Origin: Candidatus Zixiibacteriota bacterium
GTDB lineage: Bacteria; Zixibacteria; MSB-5A5; UM-FILTER-46-8
Direction: 5' to 3'
DNA: 32,867 nucleotides
Assembly: GCA_014730345.1 (NCBI GenBank)
Contig: WJIJ01000146.1
Span: 1 to 32,867 of the forward strand
Part shown: piece after piece, positions 17,754-26,183 of the stretch
How positions within the stretch are numbered: position 1 is the first letter of the stretch
Layout: every line of letters starts with the position of its first letter
The notes under the pieces: generated by a model
Told to the model about the DNA's origin: nothing
Database searches by the model: none
Seen by the model: the letters and a program-made list of their open reading frames with translations, nothing else
Program-made: the position numbers and the translations under genes

Positions 17754-19817
17754 ATGGCCAAAATTCTATCCATTATCGTGATGCTCGCTGTGCTTGTGCC
17801 GGCGGGATACTGCGGAGAGATTCATAATGTTATCGAGGAAGGTAATCTCGACCAGGTCAAAGAGTTACTGGAATCAAACCCCGATCTAATCAATGCCACA
17901 TACAATTATGGGCAATCGGTAATGCACGCGGCGGCATACAGCGGGCATATCGAAATCGTCAAATACCTTATTGAGAAAGGCGCAGATGTAAATGCCCGTT
18001 CCGGTCAAAACAGTAATCCCCTGCATGGAGCGGCATACTATGGACATGAGGATATAGTAAAGCTGTTAATCGAGAACGGAGCCGAAGTCGATAATCCAAA
18101 CGCCTACGATTACCGTCCCATGTTGAGCGCCTGCGCGGGCGGGCATCTCAATATCGTGAAGATGTTAATCGACGCGGGAGCTGATATCGAAGCGACTACC
18201 TATGACGGCGCTAACGCGCTACTTACCGCCGCGGCCAGCGGCAACCAGGAGATGTTCGAGATGCTCCTCGAACTGGGCGCGGATTTGAATTCAGTGAATA
18301 ATGATGGAGATAATGCTTTACATTACGCCGCAGTAAGCCCCAATTCGGATTTCGTACGATATTTAATAGACAAGGGATTCGATATTAACAGCGTAAATCA
18401 CCAGGGCGAACCCCCTATACATTCAGCATGCTATACCGGCAGATTGGAGAATGTAAAATTGTTGAACAGCCTCGGCGCGGACATTAATACGACCGATTCA
18501 AGCAACCAGGGCATTTTTGTAAAAACGATTTATTCGGCTTATCGAGGAGTCAACGACACCCTTCTTGCTTTAATGGATTACCTTATTGAAAACGGGGCTG
18601 ATGTAAATAGCCGGGATCATCATGGTATAACTCCATTGATGCGGGCTATTCATGTGGAAAACGCCGAAATATTGGATAAAGTGATAGAAGCGGGCGCGGA
18701 TGTGAACGCGGTTGATGAACACGGCCTGCCGGCAATTGTCAGGGCGATCGATGACGGGCATCCCGGTATTACGGGATACCTGATTGAAAAAGGAGCGCGG
18801 GTAGACATCAGGGAAAAATACTGGGGAAACACGCCATTGCACAGGGCGGCTATCGCCGGCAACAGGGAAATTATGGAAGCTTTAATACCCGCAGAAATCG
18901 ATATTAATATAAAAAACGATAAAGGATACACGCCCTTGCATTGCGCCAACAGGTACGGCAACAGACAAGTAGCCGATTTGTTGCTTTCTAACGGCGCGGT
19001 AACCGGCAACGGTGAAACAAATTTTGGATGGTCTCCATACCTGTTCGAGGAAGTAAACGCAGGTGAAGCTGTTTTGTGGCACTTGGGACACTGCGGCTGG
19101 GCAATTAAGACCCGGAATCATTTATTGATATTCGATTACTGGAGCCGGGGTCCGGTACCATCTGATCCGTGTCTCGCGAACGGGCATATCAATCCCGCAG
19201 AAATTTACAACCAGAACGTAGATGTTTTCATCACCCACGCCCACCAGGACCATTACGATTCCACGATTTTCAAATGGGAAAATGAATTGAAGGACCTTAC
19301 ATATATATTCGGATTCAAACCTGAAGACCTGCCTGAGTCTCAAAATATGCAATATGCCGGGCAGGAATACATTTACGCTCCGCCGAGATGGCATGATATC
19401 GTAGATGGAATGGAAGTAATGACCATCGAATCAAATGATGAGGGCGTGGGTTACCTTATCAAAGTTGACGGGTTAACCATTTATCACGCAGGCGATCACG
19501 GCGGATGGGTGGAAAGTGAAAAAGAAGGTTTTACCCGCGAGGTTGATCATCTTGCCGAGTACACCGATGGAGTCGATTTCGCCTTCGTCAATGTTACCGG
19601 GTGCCATCACCAGGACACAACCGCCCTTGCCGAAGGAACCTTTTATACAATTGATAGACTATCTCCGCAAATAGTCATTCCAACCCATGGAATGTTCCGC
19701 GAACATGTCTATGAAAACTACGCAAAAAAGATTAAGGAAAAAGGTTATGATGTAAATGTGCTTTGCGCCTGTTTCCGCGGTGACAGGTACATATACCGGG
19801 AGGGGAAAATATTGTAA
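17754..19817 (+). CDS. exported ankyrin-repeat / metallo-beta-lactamase-fold fusion protein
   Basis: 687 residues from the ATG at 17754, which has GGAG 6 bases upstream; an ATG at 17739 would add five residues. A signal peptide (1 to about 20, ending AGYC) precedes about eleven ankyrin repeats (about 22-416) with the usual G-x-TPLH..A, IVK.LI..GADVN pattern. From about 437 to the end is an UlaG/RomA-type MBL domain: WHLGHCGWAIKT, THAHQDH (494-500), TIYHAGDHGG (His578, Asp581) and IPTHGMF (His645). The ligand set looks complete, so the enzyme part is probably active, in the periplasm or outside. Ankyrin repeats normally bind proteins. The gene ends at a strong shared terminator. Confidence 0.88.
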   Translation: MAKILSIIVMLAVLVPAGYCGEIHNVIEEGNLDQVKELLESNPDLINATYNYGQSVMHAAAYSGHIEIVKYLIEKGADVNARSGQNSNPLHGAAYYGHEDIVKLLIENGAEVDNPNAYDYRPMLSACAGGHLNIVKMLIDAGADIEATTYDGANALLTAAASGNQEMFEMLLELGADLNSVNNDGDNALHYAAVSPNSDFVRYLIDKGFDINSVNHQGEPPIHSACYTGRLENVKLLNSLGADINTTDSSNQGIFVKTIYSAYRGVNDTLLALMDYLIENGADVNSRDHHGITPLMRAIHVENAEILDKVIEAGADVNAVDEHGLPAIVRAIDDGHPGITGYLIEKGARVDIREKYWGNTPLHRAAIAGNREIMEALIPAEIDINIKNDKGYTPLHCANRYGNRQVADLLLSNGAVTGNGETNFGWSPYLFEEVNAGEAVLWHLGHCGWAIKTRNHLLIFDYWSRGPVPSDPCLANGHINPAEIYNQNVDVFITHAHQDHYDSTIFKWENELKDLTYIFGFKPEDLPESQNMQYAGQEYIYAPPRWHDIVDGMEVMTIESNDEGVGYLIKVDGLTIYHAGDHGGWVESEKEGFTREVDHLAEYTDGVDFAFVNVTGCHHQDTTALAEGTFYTIDRLSPQIVIPTHGMFREHVYENYAKKIKEKGYDVNVLCACFRGDRYIYREGKIL

Positions 19818-19856
19818 GGTTCACAACCTCACAGGCAGCTCCTTGGACTCGCGTCC

Positions 19857-19891
19857 AAAAGGCGGTTCCGTGCAGGCGGAACCGCTTTTCT
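19857..19891. terminator. bidirectional Rho-independent terminator
   Basis: GCGGTTCCG (19862-19870) pairs with CGGAACCGC (19877-19885) over a 6-base loop. TTTTCT follows on the plus strand and, because AAAA precedes the stem, TTTT follows on the minus strand. It lies between the convergent ankyrin-MBL and DinB-like genes and can serve both. Confidence 0.85.
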
Positions 19892-19909
19892 ATCGAAGGA
19901 AATCAATTT

Positions 19910-20392
19910 CTAACCGAATGCGGCTTCAAGGTCATTGAACTTGCGAATGTAGCCGATCTGCCCGATATGATAAGCTTCATGGAATATCAAAAAGCACAGA
20001 CATCCGCCGATAGTTTTTGGAAATGGCTTAACCTCATAAGGACCATCCGCCTCGAGTTCTTCACCTGTAAGGTTTTCTATCCGGTCATTTACCCGTTCAT
20101 TAAGTTCATCCCATACTTCACGGATCACGCTCAATGCCGGGTAAGTTGAGGAATCCCTAATTTTCGCTTTATAGTCGAATAACTCCGGGAATGGATTTTC
20201 AAATTCAATACCGAGGAGTTTGGCGATTTGAATCCGGTGTACAACGAGATGCCCGAAGATAAAATTCGCGGAATTTCCGGTATCGCCGGGGCGGGTATGG
20301 GAGTTCTCATCGTTGAAACCTCGAAGCGTCATATCGAGTGTGCGGCTGTTGAACAAAAGGTATCCCGATATTATTTCTTTACTCGTTTGCAT
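19910..20392 (-). CDS. DinB-family (YfiT/DinB superfamily) putative metal-dependent protein
   Basis: 160 residues from the ATG at 20392, which has GAGG 10 bases upstream; an in-frame TTG two codons earlier sits only 4 bases from the same GAGG. The four-helix DinB fold is indicated by the three histidines in their usual places: GHLVVHR (His48) and HEAYHIGQI (His138, His142), which bind a divalent metal in the family. Members include thiol transferases such as bacillithiol or mycothiol S-transferases, and many have no known role. It is cytoplasmic, with no signal. It lies downstream of the serine hydrolase gene on the same strand by order, but 112 bp separate them, so an operon is uncertain. 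Confidence 0.85.
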   Translation of the reverse strand: MQTSKEIISGYLLFNSRTLDMTLRGFNDENSHTRPGDTGNSANFIFGHLVVHRIQIAKLLGIEFENPFPELFDYKAKIRDSSTYPALSVIREVWDELNERVNDRIENLTGEELEADGPYEVKPFPKTIGGCLCFLIFHEAYHIGQIGYIRKFNDLEAAFG

Positions 20393-20504
20393 ATTCAAAG
20401 AACCTCGCTAAGAGTTTATTTATACTCAGATAACCTTCAAAATAGCGATTTATACTTCCAATAGCAAACCAAAGTTGACCATTATAATCTACATATAATG
20501 AACT

Positions 20505-21980
20505 CTATTTCCGGGTTAATAACTCCCTTGCTTTCTCGGCTATTGGAGAAGCGCCGCGGTCGTAATTTGACATAACCGCGACTGTATACCCGGAATCGAG
20601 ATACATCTCCAGCATGGCGTTTATACCGGGCGCGCCTCCGCCATGGCCGATAATCCGTTGGCCATTTACATCCTTATCCATGAAAAGATAAGCGTATTTG
20701 ACTCCGGGCTCGCGGTCGGTTTTACCGGTTGTCATCAACTCGAATGACTCCTTGTTCAACAGTTTGCCTTTTCGCAAAGCCTGGTCAAAGGCAAGCAGGT
20801 CTTCAACGGTAGAATAACCTCCGCCGGCTGGGCCGCCCTTGGCCGCGTGCATAAATAGATTATTATGCCAAACTCCCTCAGGAAGTACCCGACCGTTATA
20901 ATCCATCTTTGTATATCCAATTGCCAGATTCGGTATCGGCCGGTCCACAGGAAAACATCCGCTGTTTTCCATACCGGCCGGTTCGTATATATTGCCGCGG
21001 ATGTAGTCATAATAATCCTGGCCCGTAACTTTTTCTATGATCAACCCCAGGACTATCGGCCCCGAATTGCTATAATGAAAATCCGAACCCGGCTCGAATA
21101 GCAAAGTATCATCGAAAATCAGGCTTGATAATTGTTCCACAGTCTTCAATTCCCAAAATGTAGTATCGAACATCTCATCCCAATAATCCTGCATTCCGGA
21201 AGTGTGCGACAGAAGGTGATGAATGGTAACTTTTTCCGCTATCTCTTTTCGCGGAATATCCGGAAGATATTTTCCCACCTTATCATTCAAATCAATTTTG
21301 CCTTGCTCAACAAGTTGCATAATGGCCGTTCCCGTGAACATTTTGTTCATGGAACCAAGGTTGAATTTCGTATCCAACCGGTTGGGGATCTGGTACCTTT
21401 TGGAGGATACTCCTTCCACACGCTTATAAAAAGGCTTGCCGTCCCTGGCAATCAGCACGGCGCCCGAAAAACGGTCCTCAGCAACCAGGTCATCAATATA
21501 CTTATCCAGAAATTCTATCATCTCCGATTTAGAGAACTTTTTATCGGGCACCCGGAATTGGGGATCAGTTCCGGGTCTCATTGACGCCCCTCCAACTTTA
21601 TCTTTATCCTCCTCAGCAACCATCACGGTCAGATTCAGCCATTCAAACCTCGTTCCTTTGTCAGGTTTCACCAAAACGGTTATCGAATTTTCGTCGGCTG
21701 ACTCTATACTATGCAGTTGTATCCCCTTAGTATCATTATATACAATACGAAAAAAATTCAGCCGGCGGTCTCGTGTATCCTCGTCGGGCGCTTTTATCCA
21801 GTGCTTGTCGATAAATTCGTTCCACTTATCTTCGCTTCCGGAATTAAGCGCTTTCATCATTAAACTAATAAGTCTTCCCGCATCAGTTGAGGGAATTTCC
21901 GCATTTTGCCCGGAGAACGCGGCATTAATAGATAAAGCAATCAGTGTTAAAGCAATGAATACCAACAATCGGAATTTCAT
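20505..21980 (-). CDS. exported serine hydrolase of the class C beta-lactamase/DD-peptidase family
   Basis: 491 residues. A signal peptide (1 to about 22) is followed by an NTF2-like N-terminal domain (about 30-140) and the penicillin-binding-like domain (about 155-491). The active-site S-x-x-K is SMNK (Ser210, Lys213) in FNLGSMNKMFTG, the second motif is YSN (303-305), and the third-strand motif is HGGGAPG (His446), in place of KTG. This arrangement is typical of EstB/LACTB-like esterases, peptidases and D-aminopeptidases in the family, not of true beta-lactamases, so resistance should not be assumed. Its promoter region contains the 12-bp palindrome listed at 22018. Confidence 0.9.
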   Translation of the reverse strand: MKFRLLVFIALTLIALSINAAFSGQNAEIPSTDAGRLISLMMKALNSGSEDKWNEFIDKHWIKAPDEDTRDRRLNFFRIVYNDTKGIQLHSIESADENSITVLVKPDKGTRFEWLNLTVMVAEEDKDKVGGASMRPGTDPQFRVPDKKFSKSEMIEFLDKYIDDLVAEDRFSGAVLIARDGKPFYKRVEGVSSKRYQIPNRLDTKFNLGSMNKMFTGTAIMQLVEQGKIDLNDKVGKYLPDIPRKEIAEKVTIHHLLSHTSGMQDYWDEMFDTTFWELKTVEQLSSLIFDDTLLFEPGSDFHYSNSGPIVLGLIIEKVTGQDYYDYIRGNIYEPAGMENSGCFPVDRPIPNLAIGYTKMDYNGRVLPEGVWHNNLFMHAAKGGPAGGGYSTVEDLLAFDQALRKGKLLNKESFELMTTGKTDREPGVKYAYLFMDKDVNGQRIIGHGGGAPGINAMLEMYLDSGYTVAVMSNYDRGASPIAEKARELLTRK

Positions 21981-22017
21981 CAGAATCTCCTTTAAATACC
22001 CGGTTTTAATTATTTAT

Positions 22018-22029
22018 GTAAGTACTTAC
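22018..22029. promoter_or_regulatory. 12-bp perfect palindrome, candidate operator
   Basis: GTAAGTACTTAC lies 38-49 bases upstream of the serine hydrolase ATG, the place expected for a repressor site. No cognate regulator is identified, and chance occurrence is possible. Confidence 0.25.
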
Positions 22030-22111
22030 GCATTATTTTCCCTAAAGTTCCAGGATATATTGTAATTCACAACAGAGTTACGCTTCAGTATATAAGATAG
22101 GATACAGCGTC

Positions 22112-22975
22112 CTAAGCCTGGGCGGTAACAGGAAATATGAAATGCTCTTTTTCGAGTGGGAAGGACCCCATTAGGTGGGTACCGTTATCGGAGTACCTGG
22201 TAAATTCGCAATTGCCAACCGCCATTTTATCGGTCATAAACTGGAAACATACCGTTCTATCGCCCGGATCACATATAGATGGATATATTTCCGGGAACGC
22301 TGGCAATTGACGGCCGACTACATCATATACCCTGCACAACCCATCCTCTCTGCTGAATAATACTAAAATATCCTCATCCGGGATATGATAAATACAATTT
22401 CTAAGAAAATTCAAGCACCAGAACATGAATAGTCTGCTATTAAGCACTCCGAGCTTATTCGAAACCGCTGACCTTTCGGAAGCTATCCGGTAAACCAAAT
22501 CGCGATGGTCTTCTCTGTTCATATCCAACTTGCGGATGACTCCGCCGGGCTTCTTCCCCGGAACAGATATGCGGGGGACATACTCATCCACCCTGCGAAA
22601 ACCTCGTTTTTCGTAAAACCTGAACGCCTCGTCATCAGCAAATAGGAAGAAAAAATCATGGTTCGGCTTCGCCCACCGTAATGCCTTATGGGTAAGCTCC
22701 TTACTTAAACCCCGACGGCGATAACCGGGATCGGTACCCACCGCGGATACTTGGGCAACCCGTGAAAACTTGCCATTGACGACCATATCCATCGAATAGA
22801 TGCAGACATTGGAAACCAATTTACCATTATCGAAGTAAGAAAACGGACGATAATTTTCGTCCCAGTATCCCATTTCGTTCCAGGAAGTTAAATCCACCCG
22901 GTGGATATCATTGAGAAATCTAATAAATTTCCGCTTTAATTCGGGGTTATCCCAGTAGTTTTCGCAGTATTCCAT
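22112..22975 (-). CDS. GNAT-family N-acetyltransferase
   Basis: 287 residues. The acetyl-CoA-binding motif A is clear at about 75-98: QVSAVGTDPGYRRRGLSKEL, with R-R-x-G-L/G in the pyrophosphate loop. It is followed by FYEKRGFRRV at about 120-129, which is motif B. The remaining C-terminal half (about 145-287) is longer than a simple GNAT and resembles the second domain of Eis-like acetyltransferases only loosely. It is cytoplasmic, and the substrate is unknown. The gene is divergent from the AraC/GyrI-type regulator gene, with 126 bp between the starts, so the regulator may control it. Confidence 0.85.
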   Translation of the reverse strand: MEYCENYWDNPELKRKFIRFLNDIHRVDLTSWNEMGYWDENYRPFSYFDNGKLVSNVCIYSMDMVVNGKFSRVAQVSAVGTDPGYRRRGLSKELTHKALRWAKPNHDFFFLFADDEAFRFYEKRGFRRVDEYVPRISVPGKKPGGVIRKLDMNREDHRDLVYRIASERSAVSNKLGVLNSRLFMFWCLNFLRNCIYHIPDEDILVLFSREDGLCRVYDVVGRQLPAFPEIYPSICDPGDRTVCFQFMTDKMAVGNCEFTRYSDNGTHLMGSFPLEKEHFIFPVTAQA

Positions 22976-23101
22976 AACAAGTGATAATCCTACGGCAAGG
23001 AGTCAAATTTTAAGGAAGATACAATAAAGTTGCCCGGAAATGCCAATTAAACTATTTTATTCCATTAATAAGGGTAAAGCAATAACTCTATAAAGGTAAA
23101 A

Positions 23102-24079
23102 ATGGTAAACAGTGAACAGGCGCGGCAAGACTATGTTTCCCGGTTAAACCGGGTGCTTGACTATATCGATGCCAATTTGGGCAGGGAGATGACACTTAAC
23201 GAGTTGGCCGCGGTGGCCAATTTCTCTCCATATCATTTTCACCGCATATTCGGCTCTATGATGGGCGAACCATTGTACAAATTTATCCAGCGCACCCGGG
23301 TGGAAAAAGCGGCATCGCAGTTATATCTTTATCCCCATAAGTCAATTACCGAGATAGCATTAGATTGCGGATTCGGTTCTTCAGCGGCATTCGCGCGCGT
23401 ATTCAAAGCTCATTTCAAAGTCAGCGCCAGTGAGTGGCGGGAACTTGGGAATAGCAAAAATAATCAAACAGATGGCAAAAACAGGCAAATGGATAGCAAC
23501 GATGGGAAAGACTCTATCGAGGTTAAGGTTTACCTTGACGGCGTAACCAATAACCTTAAATGGAGTATAACCATGACTGAAAAATCCCAATTGAAAGCCG
23601 AAGTAGAAGTTAAAGAATTACCGGACATCCATGTAGCCTATGTACGCCATACCGGTCCCTATGCTGGCGACGGCCAGCTTTTCCAGATGCTTTTTGGCAA
23701 ACTTTTCCAATGGGCGGGTCCCCGGGGACTTATTAATCCTCAGCAAACCCAGACATTCACCCTTTACCATGATGACCCCAATATCACCGAAGAGCGGAAA
23801 CTGCGGATAAGTTGTTGCATAAGCGTTCCGGAAGACACCGAGGTAAGCGGCGAAATCGGCAAGACGGTCATCTCCGGCGGTAAATACGCCGTTTCCCGTT
23901 TCGAACTGAGTACCGACGAATATTCGCAAGCATGGGACGCGGTGTTCAAGGGATGGCTTCCGCAATCCGGTTTTGTTCCCGATGATAAACCTTGCTTCGA
24001 GCGATACCTTAATAATCCCGAGGAACACCCGGAGAAGAAATGTATTGTGGAGATATGTGTACCGGTAATTCCGATGTAG
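23102..24079 (+). CDS. AraC-family transcriptional regulator with GyrI-like effector domain
   Basis: 325 residues. The N-terminal two-helix-turn-helix AraC domain (about 10-115) has LAAVANFSPYHFHRIFGSMM and ITEIALDCGFGSSAAFARVF. The GyrI-like (SOUL/Rob C-terminal) domain occupies about 165-325, beginning VEVKELPDIHVAYVRHTGPY and ending EICVPV. Proteins with this domain order, such as Rob and SoxS-GyrI relatives, sense small amphipathic or cationic compounds and activate stress or efflux genes. An AAAGG lies 5 bases before the ATG. The acetyltransferase gene is divergent, and a terminator follows closely. Confidence 0.93.
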   Translation: MVNSEQARQDYVSRLNRVLDYIDANLGREMTLNELAAVANFSPYHFHRIFGSMMGEPLYKFIQRTRVEKAASQLYLYPHKSITEIALDCGFGSSAAFARVFKAHFKVSASEWRELGNSKNNQTDGKNRQMDSNDGKDSIEVKVYLDGVTNNLKWSITMTEKSQLKAEVEVKELPDIHVAYVRHTGPYAGDGQLFQMLFGKLFQWAGPRGLINPQQTQTFTLYHDDPNITEERKLRISCCISVPEDTEVSGEIGKTVISGGKYAVSRFELSTDEYSQAWDAVFKGWLPQSGFVPDDKPCFERYLNNPEEHPEKKCIVEICVPVIPM

Positions 24080-24109
24080 AAAATTATGTATTTTAAAGAG
24101 TTGCGATTC

Positions 24110-24132
24110 AAGCCCCTGCTCAGGGGCTTTTT
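24110..24132 (+). terminator. Rho-independent terminator of the AraC-family gene
   Basis: AAGCCCC (24110-24116) pairs with GGGGCTT (24123-24129), extended by TG/CA in the loop, and five T residues follow from 24128. It lies 30 bases after the stop codon. Confidence 0.85.
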
Positions 24133-24172
24133 CAATTTAACGCTTTATCTACAGCTAAAGTTTTTCAATTAC

Positions 24173-24201
24173 TTGACAAGATAAAAGAGGTTCAATATTT
24201 T
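24173..24201 (+). promoter_or_regulatory. candidate sigma-70-type promoter of the NERD-helicase gene
   Basis: TTGACA (24173-24178) and TATTTT (24196-24201) are 17 bases apart, about 75 bases upstream of the ATG. A TATAAT at 24219-24224 is an alternative -10 without a matching -35. Confidence 0.35.
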
Positions 24202-24274
24202 GACAGGACCATTGAATGTATAATACCGGCTTTTGAATGCTACAAAGAGTTAATCCTAAAGAATAAATGACGCG

Positions 24275-25939
24275 ATGGCCCGAATTTTCCCGGAAAAACT
24301 GACAGATTCTTTCACCGGCTATAATATTTCAGGGGAAAGAAAAATATTCGAGAACGCTTTGAGGAATCTCAGCGACAGTTACTATATTTTTCATGATATA
24401 CGGTGGTATGACCCATCGTTAGATGACTCGCATAAGGAAGGGCAGACAGACTTTATTATAGCGCACGCCGAATACGGATTTATATGCGTTGAGGTCAAGG
24501 GAGGAAGATGTTCATACGATCCGGCATTCCGAATATGGCAGAGTATGGATCGCAATGAGGTTCAATCGATTATCAACGATCCTTTCGAACAGGCGGCCGC
24601 CGCCAGCAGGGTGGTCAGAAAACTTCTATCAAAAAAACCCGCACTGATTAACACATATATACCATCGAGTTACTGCGTTTTTTTCCCTGAATGCAGAATG
24701 AAGAAAAACAACTTGCGGGGAGACATAAACTCCTGGCAAATACTTGATATGGATGACCTGTTTGATTTCTCGAAGAGCATAAGGAAATTGTTGCTTAAAG
24801 CGTTCAACGAAACAAAAATACCGGCTAATCAAGGTCAACTTATTATCAACGGTTTGAAGGAAATCTGGGGCACAAAAAGCGTTGAGGGCAAATTCCCGGA
24901 ATATCACGGGGTTCGGGACAGCTATGATAAATTAACCGTATTGACCAATCAGCAACATGAATTACTTAAACAATTAAGGTTTCAAAAGCGTCTTCTCATT
25001 AAGGGCTGCGCCGGTTCGGGCAAAACGACAATGGCGATTCACAAAGCGAAAATCGCCGCGGGGGAAGGCAAGGAGGTTTTGCTTTTATGTTTCAATAATC
25101 CCCTTGGGAAGTATCTAAATTCAAGCTGTGCTGGCTTTAAAAATATAACCGCTGGAAGTTTTTTCGATACTTGCATCGGCTGGCTCCGGGAAGCGGGGGT
25201 TTCTGTTGAACCTGAGGGTAAGGACGATAAGTGGTGGACCGAGACATTGCCCGATACTATTTTACAGAACATTGATGGTATAGATCACAGGTTTGACGCG
25301 ATTATCGTGGATGAAGGACAGGATTTCAAAGAATCATACTGGATCATAATCCAGCTTCTTTTATCGGACGAGAAGGAAAGCCTGTTTTATGTTTTCGCGG
25401 ACAGCAATCAAAATATCTACAGAGGAAGTCCGGCATTCCCCATCGAAGAGAGCCCGGTAGTGCTTGAAAGAAATGTCCGGAATACTAATCAAATATTCGA
25501 TTTCATTAAAGCCCTATGCGGGCTCGATGATAATATTACTCCAAGCGGCATCGATGGTCCCGGAGTTAAAATTTTGGAGTATGGCACGGAAGAAGAAATG
25601 GTCGCGCTAATCGAAGAAAATGTAGGTAAGTTGTATAATGAAGGCATTCCGGTAAAGGAAGTAACTGTCCTGGGTACAAAATCCCAGGCTAAAACATCGT
25701 TAAAATACGGTGAGCTCTTAGGGGCTCTTCGCTTAGTCGAACAACCTTCAGAGCAACTTGATTTGCGGACCATGACTATACATCGATTCAAGGGATTGGA
25801 AAGCAAGGTTATAATATTGTGCGAATTAAACGAAAAGGTTAAAAAACTCAACGAGGTTCTCTATATTGGTATGACCCGCGCAATCTGTCTTTTAATAATA
25901 ATGGCAGAAACCCCGCTTTATAACAGGATTAACTCCTGA
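24275..25939 (+). CDS. NERD-domain nuclease fused to UvrD/Rep-like SF1 helicase
   Basis: 554 residues. The N-terminal NERD domain (about 18-135) keeps nuclease-like acidic and basic residues: E21/E26, GQTDFII with Asp59, and CVEVKGG with Glu73 and Lys75. The SF1 helicase follows. It has a Q-motif near Gln226, Walker A GCAGSGKTT (244-252), Walker B IIVDEGQDF (343-351), motif III FADSNQNIYRG, RNTNQI for motif IV, TIHRFKGLES for motif V and YIGMTRA for motif VI, so it is a complete ATPase. NERD-helicase proteins occur as solitary genes and in antiphage islands, and some cut or unwind foreign DNA. No partner gene, methylase or mobility gene is beside it, so a defence role is only a hypothesis; DNA repair is the alternative. 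Confidence 0.9.
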   Translation: MARIFPEKLTDSFTGYNISGERKIFENALRNLSDSYYIFHDIRWYDPSLDDSHKEGQTDFIIAHAEYGFICVEVKGGRCSYDPAFRIWQSMDRNEVQSIINDPFEQAAAASRVVRKLLSKKPALINTYIPSSYCVFFPECRMKKNNLRGDINSWQILDMDDLFDFSKSIRKLLLKAFNETKIPANQGQLIINGLKEIWGTKSVEGKFPEYHGVRDSYDKLTVLTNQQHELLKQLRFQKRLLIKGCAGSGKTTMAIHKAKIAAGEGKEVLLLCFNNPLGKYLNSSCAGFKNITAGSFFDTCIGWLREAGVSVEPEGKDDKWWTETLPDTILQNIDGIDHRFDAIIVDEGQDFKESYWIIIQLLLSDEKESLFYVFADSNQNIYRGSPAFPIEESPVVLERNVRNTNQIFDFIKALCGLDDNITPSGIDGPGVKILEYGTEEEMVALIEENVGKLYNEGIPVKEVTVLGTKSQAKTSLKYGELLGALRLVEQPSEQLDLRTMTIHRFKGLESKVIILCELNEKVKKLNEVLYIGMTRAICLLIIMAETPLYNRINS

Positions 25940-25989
25940 AAAACTCGATGACGAATCAGTATTTCTCTTTAAGTCCCTCGCTTTTGGTT

Positions 25990-26151
25990 TCAATCGTCGT
26001 ATATATGATAACTGAAAACACCTGGGTATTTGTTGCCAACAGCCCGGGAAAACGGAATACCGGTTATTCTCCCGGAGGCGGGGTTAAAGCTGGTTATTGT
26101 CCTGCTCTCATCCACGGTAAACACGCCATCCGCAATTGATTTTAATATCAC
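25990..26151 (-). pseudogene. remnant of a PAS-domain (sigma-54 regulator-type) gene
   Basis: In the gap between two convergent genes the minus strand encodes 53 codons from GTG 26151 to TGA at 25990. They read ILKSIADGVFTVDESRTITS, then FNPASGRITGIPFSRAVGNK and a short divergent end. This matches residues 22-66 of the regulator encoded at 30469-31827 at 27 of 45 positions without a gap. A complete PAS domain is about 110 residues, so the match stops after less than half and no AAA+ domain follows. It begins 33 bases after the last gene of the MinD/NifX operon and has no ribosome site. I read it as a decayed duplicate of a regulator gene; a functional microprotein is less likely. Confidence 0.7.
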
Positions 26152-26183
26152 ATTGAAAAATCTTGATTATTTTTGTTTTTGCT

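Larger units (their letters stand above)
24097..24270 (+). pseudogene. possible coding remnant upstream of the NERD-helicase gene
   Basis: This frame is open for 57 codons and ends in TGA 4 bases before the helicase ATG, but it contains no ATG, GTG or TTG. The last 43 codons read like a helical protein (KVFQLLDKIKEVQYFDRTIE, then CIIPAFECYKELILKNK). It may be the end of a decayed gene once coupled to the helicase gene, whose own start has no Shine-Dalgarno sequence. The terminator hairpin lies inside its first third, so chance is a real alternative. Confidence 0.25.

Noticed and set aside
20505..21980. Class C beta-lactamase resistance gene
   Set aside because: The third motif is HGG, not KTG, and there is an extra N-terminal domain. 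The family is mostly esterases and peptidases.
25948..26139. 63-codon plus-strand ORF after the NERD-helicase gene
   Set aside because: It is the shadow of the PAS remnant on the other strand. It has no ribosome site and no recognisable protein character.
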